A stretch of 21,308 nt of DNA from Astrocystis sublimbata (Eukaryota; Ascomycota; Sordariomycetes; Xylariales; Xylariaceae), in contig JAJNNY010000152.1 of assembly GCA_022453515.1 (NCBI GenBank), positions 1 through 21,308 on the forward strand, written 5' to 3'. Both the position numbers and the translations under genes were made by a program. The notes under the pieces were generated by a model. The model had not been told where the DNA came from. It was given only the letters and a program-made list of their open reading frames with translations, and did no database searches. Positions 18,447 to 21,308 of this stretch are shown piece after piece. Positions within the stretch are counted from its first letter, which is position 1; the number at the start of each line of letters is the position of its first letter.

Positions 18447-19395
18447 TGTATGTATTCCAAGCCAATTATTCATCAGATGATATTGTAATGGCAACTCTAT
18501 CACGATTCAACGAGGAACTTGGAGACAACAGAGAGGATTTATACTAAGATGAGGCATATCACACCTTTGTTAGGCATTAATCCCAGAGTAAGATAGCGGT
18601 GGATAGGGGAGAAAGCTCCGAGAGGCACTTTCTTTCGTCTCGAATTAGAATACGACTTTGCATGCCCATAGAATCCTGCTTATCATCATAATGAACATCT
18701 CAATCGTCACCGCCTGGTGGGGTAAGAATAGGTGGCTAAAAACAAGAGCTATTTCGGCGATCCTAACGAGTTAATGCGTGAGATGACAATAATATCATCG
18801 CACTTAGCTATTGACCGTTAATATCAAGCCGAAATAGACGATTAATCATCTGTTGAATAATCTAAAAATATCTATGCTATTAATGGATTGTTTAATGTTG
18901 GGTTGGATATATAGATGAAGTCTTGCATGCGGCATAAATATAACGAAGATTCCTAAACTTGTCTAGTCCTTTTCATAGTGTGGTCTTACTGTTAAACTCC
19001 TTTATTGCTACCAACGTGCATAGACTTTAGCAGAGACGTGTCATTCTTAATATTGCCTGACAAGATCCTGGATAAATCATAGGGGTGCAGGGCCCACAAG
19101 AGTCACTGAAGTCATTTACTCCAAGGAAAAGGAGACCTTGTTCCGATGAGATCAGTTGTTACCTAGTAGGCTGTGAGCCAGGTTGACTGTTATAGCCACT
19201 GATACACTCCATGCTGGGTAATGGTATCCACGTAGATAAGCGAGCAGGGCATTGTATTAAAGCCGAACTACGGTCAAAATCTATATAATAAAAAATAAGT
19301 TAGCACGTGGTAGAAGGATTAAAACTTATTACCAACTATTACTCTTTAAGATCTAATCCGTACATATCTAAATTTCGCGCAAGATATGGGCATCC
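18447..19395. other. Intergenic region with an inverted repeat
   Basis: 949 bp of moderately AT-rich DNA between two minus-strand genes. It includes the TATA box at 18537-18543 and a 10-bp inverted repeat, CTATTTCGGC (18749-18758) and GCCGAAATAG (18828-18837). No coding segment is recognised. Confidence 0.45.
18537..18543 (-). promoter_or_regulatory. TATA box of the secreted Cys-protein gene
   Basis: TATAAAT on the minus strand (context AGTATAAATCC), about 91-97 bp upstream of the ATG at 18446. Confidence 0.5.
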
Positions 19396-20211
19396 TTATA
19401 TGTGCCCTGTATCTACCTCGTGCAATTGACGCGACCAATTAGAATGTTCAAGCCGATCATAAACTAAAAACAGCCACACGCTCGGCTTTCTGCCCAGTTT
19501 CCTCCCAAAGTCCGGGTTGTATTCGTTCCCCATGATCATCCTCTCAAGTGATAGTTCTAGCATATCGATCTCATTATGGAATAGGACGCTGTAGAACTTC
19601 TCACTGTCTCTCCGCCCTGGCTGTTCAGCATAGAAACGCCAACCCCATTCGAGCTTGACGAAGAAGTCCCTGATTCCTCTCATGGACCTAAAGGCGCTCA
19701 TGAATTGTGAGTGGGTGCGAAGAGCGGTATCTGCATCATGGTTCTGTATTTGGCGGTGAAACCACCCAGTATCATCTTCCTGCACCGATCCAGCGGTTGT
19801 GAGATACACAGTGACCTGGAGCTTGTTGATGCATGCGACGGTTGCGAGGTGGTCCATAGCGAAACATAGATCCAAGTTGTACATATTAGTCGCAATGTCA
19901 GCCGAATATGGGTTAATACAAGGAAGGACACATTCGAGGTCGCGCAAGTGGCCGAGTACTTGTGGCCACATATGTCTCGTGACAAAAGCCGAGACGTCCA
20001 AACGCCTTTGGATTTGACCGATGGCGATTCTGAAGTCTCCGGACGGGACGACAATGACTCGATTGCAAGAGTAAAGAATTCGAATCGCTTCATAATACAG
20101 CTGCCGATTCACTAAAAGGATCGAACTAGGGTCGATCCAGCAGCCGCAACGTGAGGAGTATCCAGTGCGCGACTGACAGCAGATATGACCTGTTTCAGGG
20201 CAACGGCCGTT
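19396..20211 (-). pseudogene. 5'-truncated DUF7730/F-box-like fungal gene fragment
   Basis: The frame is open on the minus strand from 20211 (just after TAG at 20212-20214) to TAA at 19396-19398, 271 codons. It begins mid-protein with CPETGHICCQSRTGYSSRCGCW and continues with SSILLVNRQLYYEAIRILYSCNRVIVVP, the same block as CRQIYSEAIDILYNT in the gene at 2095-3352. Further family-like blocks are FVTRHMWPQVLGHLRDLE, FAMDHLATVACINKLQVTVY, RGIRDFFVKLEWGWRFY and LERMIMGNEYN. There is no in-frame ATG before the conserved part, and the F-box-like LPxE segment is missing. Upstream the DNA soon becomes AT-rich (about 20520). The 5' part was therefore probably lost. An upstream exon joined at the AG of TTAG (20212) is the alternative, but I found no candidate. 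Confidence 0.65.
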
Positions 20212-20520
20212 CTAATCTTGAGCCAATTTGCAACACTTAAACCCAGTTGCTGGAGAATTCTTGTTTATACAGGAAAGGAAGCGGCAGGCTTGGTGGTAGC
20301 TACCGTAAAACACGTTCGCTTCGTAATACTCCGATGTGATACAGCTTTTAATAATGCGGAGTATATTAAATCCACGCTTCGCATTCTAATAAACTTCTCT
20401 AAACGGCGTTATAAGATCGGTATATGTGAGTATTTAGTACTGGATCTCTATAGGGAGAGCGAAAAATCGGAAAGAAATAATTATATCCTCGCTTTTTGTA
20501 AAGCAGGCGGTTTGCTAGGC
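20212..20520. other. Transition DNA between gene fragment and AT-rich flank
   Basis: About 300 bp that would be the 5' side of the truncated gene. A plus-strand open frame of 112 codons (20185-20523) crosses it, but I see no domain and it overlaps the fragment antisense. No function is assigned. Confidence 0.4.
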
Positions 20521-21308
20521 TAGTTCCCTTAGTTTGGAGTGGCTAGCTCCTTTTTTATAGTCAAGTTCTAACTTTAAGTTTTTAAAGTAACCAGGGTATT
20601 TAAAAAAGGGTTATAGAACTATACTTATAATATCCTTAATACTTATATAATAAAATAGTTAGATAGCGAGAGTCTAGTAGGTATTAAAAAGAATATAATA
20701 GGCGGTAGCTAACTAAGAGTTTAGTTATACTTTAGGAATTAGCTTTTAATATTGGTTAATAAGAAAGGCCGGCTTTTTTTACTATTATAATTATTTTATA
20801 TAATATAATTAAATAAATAAACTTTTTAATATAGTATATTTATAATTAATTAAAATTAGTAAATAATAATAAAACTTTTAAATAATAGAATTGCTTTATT
20901 AAATAGGAGCTAAATAATAAAAAAACGCGAGTTTATAATTAATCTTTTTATATATAAACACTAGTATATTTTATATATAAATAAAAATACTAACTTTTTA
21001 ATTAATAGCTTTAGAAATTTATAAAAAACTATATATTGCCCTAGGTATTTTTAAAAAAAATTATTTTTATTTTAAAGGCTTATATTTTTTTAATATAATT
21101 ATAATATATTAGCTATATATTAAGCTAGTTTTATAATAGATTTTTTTTTAAACTTTTTTAAAAATATTAAAAAAGCTATTATTTATAATAATATTATTTT
21201 AATATATCTTAGGATTATAATTAAAATACTATTAAAAAAATATAAGCCTTTAAAATAAAAATAATTTTTTTAAAAATACCTAGGGCAATATATAGTTTTT
21301 TATAAATT
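20521..21308. repeat. AT-rich, RIP-like repeat DNA (right flank)
   Basis: Composition shifts progressively to nearly pure A and T, strongest after about 20780. No coding capacity is visible. It resembles the left flank and is best read as mutated repeat or transposon rubble. Confidence 0.7.
21016..21308. repeat. Inverted repeat with 80-bp, nearly identical arms
   Basis: The left arm (21016-21095) and right arm (21230-21308) are reverse complements, differing by a single A in a homopolymer run. Both share the core TTGCCCTAGGTATTTTT and AAAGGCTTATATTTTTTTAA. The 134-bp spacer continues with weaker pairing. The right arm reaches the window edge, so the repeat may extend further. It could be a fold-back element, terminal repeats of a short element, or an inverted duplication. 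Confidence 0.85.

Noticed and set aside
20185..20523. 112-codon plus-strand open frame starting with ATG
   Set aside because: It overlaps the truncated minus-strand gene antisense and runs into AT-rich DNA. It has no recognisable motif.
1..21308. tRNA, rRNA or CRISPR array
   Set aside because: No T-arm consensus, rRNA-like block or regularly spaced repeat was found on reading both strands.

Overview
The window looks like nuclear DNA from a filamentous ascomycete (Pezizomycotina). Genes carry short introns of 51-100 nt with GTAAGT/GTATGT-type donors and CTAAC/CTGAC-like branch sites. The gene families seen are typical of that group: a HET incompatibility gene, a fungal protein-kinase-like gene, DUF7730/F-box-like genes, a PD-(D/E)XK-like gene, a Zn2Cys6 regulator, an Rds1-like ferritin-fold protein and a GH128 glucanase. 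Both ends are extremely AT-rich (1 to about 241, and about 20521 to 21308). They look like repeat DNA altered by repeat-induced point mutation (RIP). The genes lie between them on a GC-balanced island.

Left part (1-9438): a 5'-truncated kinase-like gene with one in-frame TAA abuts the left AT-rich DNA. It is followed by a two-exon DUF7730/F-box-like gene on the minus strand, then a seven-exon Gpr1/Fun34/SatP acetate-transporter gene (minus) that reassembles to 310 residues and uses one GC-AG intron. After about 1.6 kb without a recognisable gene comes a full-length but badly broken HET-domain pseudogene (minus, 6871-9024) with at least seven frame breaks and several stops.

Middle (9025-13187): a divergent promoter region with repeats and a perfect 9-bp dyad separates the HET pseudogene from a two-exon PD-(D/E)XK nuclease-like gene (395 aa) with an AT-hook-like N-terminus. 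Next is a Zn2Cys6 regulator whose zinc cluster is only complete if a 21-nt microexon is spliced in. It has an in-frame TGA at codon 376, after which recognisable sequence continues to a spliced 3' end.

Right part (13188-20211): three genes in a row on the minus strand encode secreted, probably cell-surface or cell-wall proteins: an Rds1-like protein, a GH128-type beta-1,3-glucanase with a Thr/Lys-rich linker, and an unrecognised Cys-containing secreted protein with two Arg-Arg sites. Each has a TATA-like box about 90-165 bp upstream. Beyond them is a 5'-truncated DUF7730/F-box-like fragment, then AT-rich DNA ending in an 80-bp, nearly perfect inverted repeat.

The region reads as an accessory or subtelomere-like segment: four of nine gene models are broken or truncated, both flanks are AT-rich, and the intact genes are of secretion, transport and regulation type. 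No complete novel multi-gene system could be demonstrated. The least expected items are the microexon, the divergent PD-(D/E)XK-like protein, the regulator's internal stop and the possible Kex2-bounded peptide.
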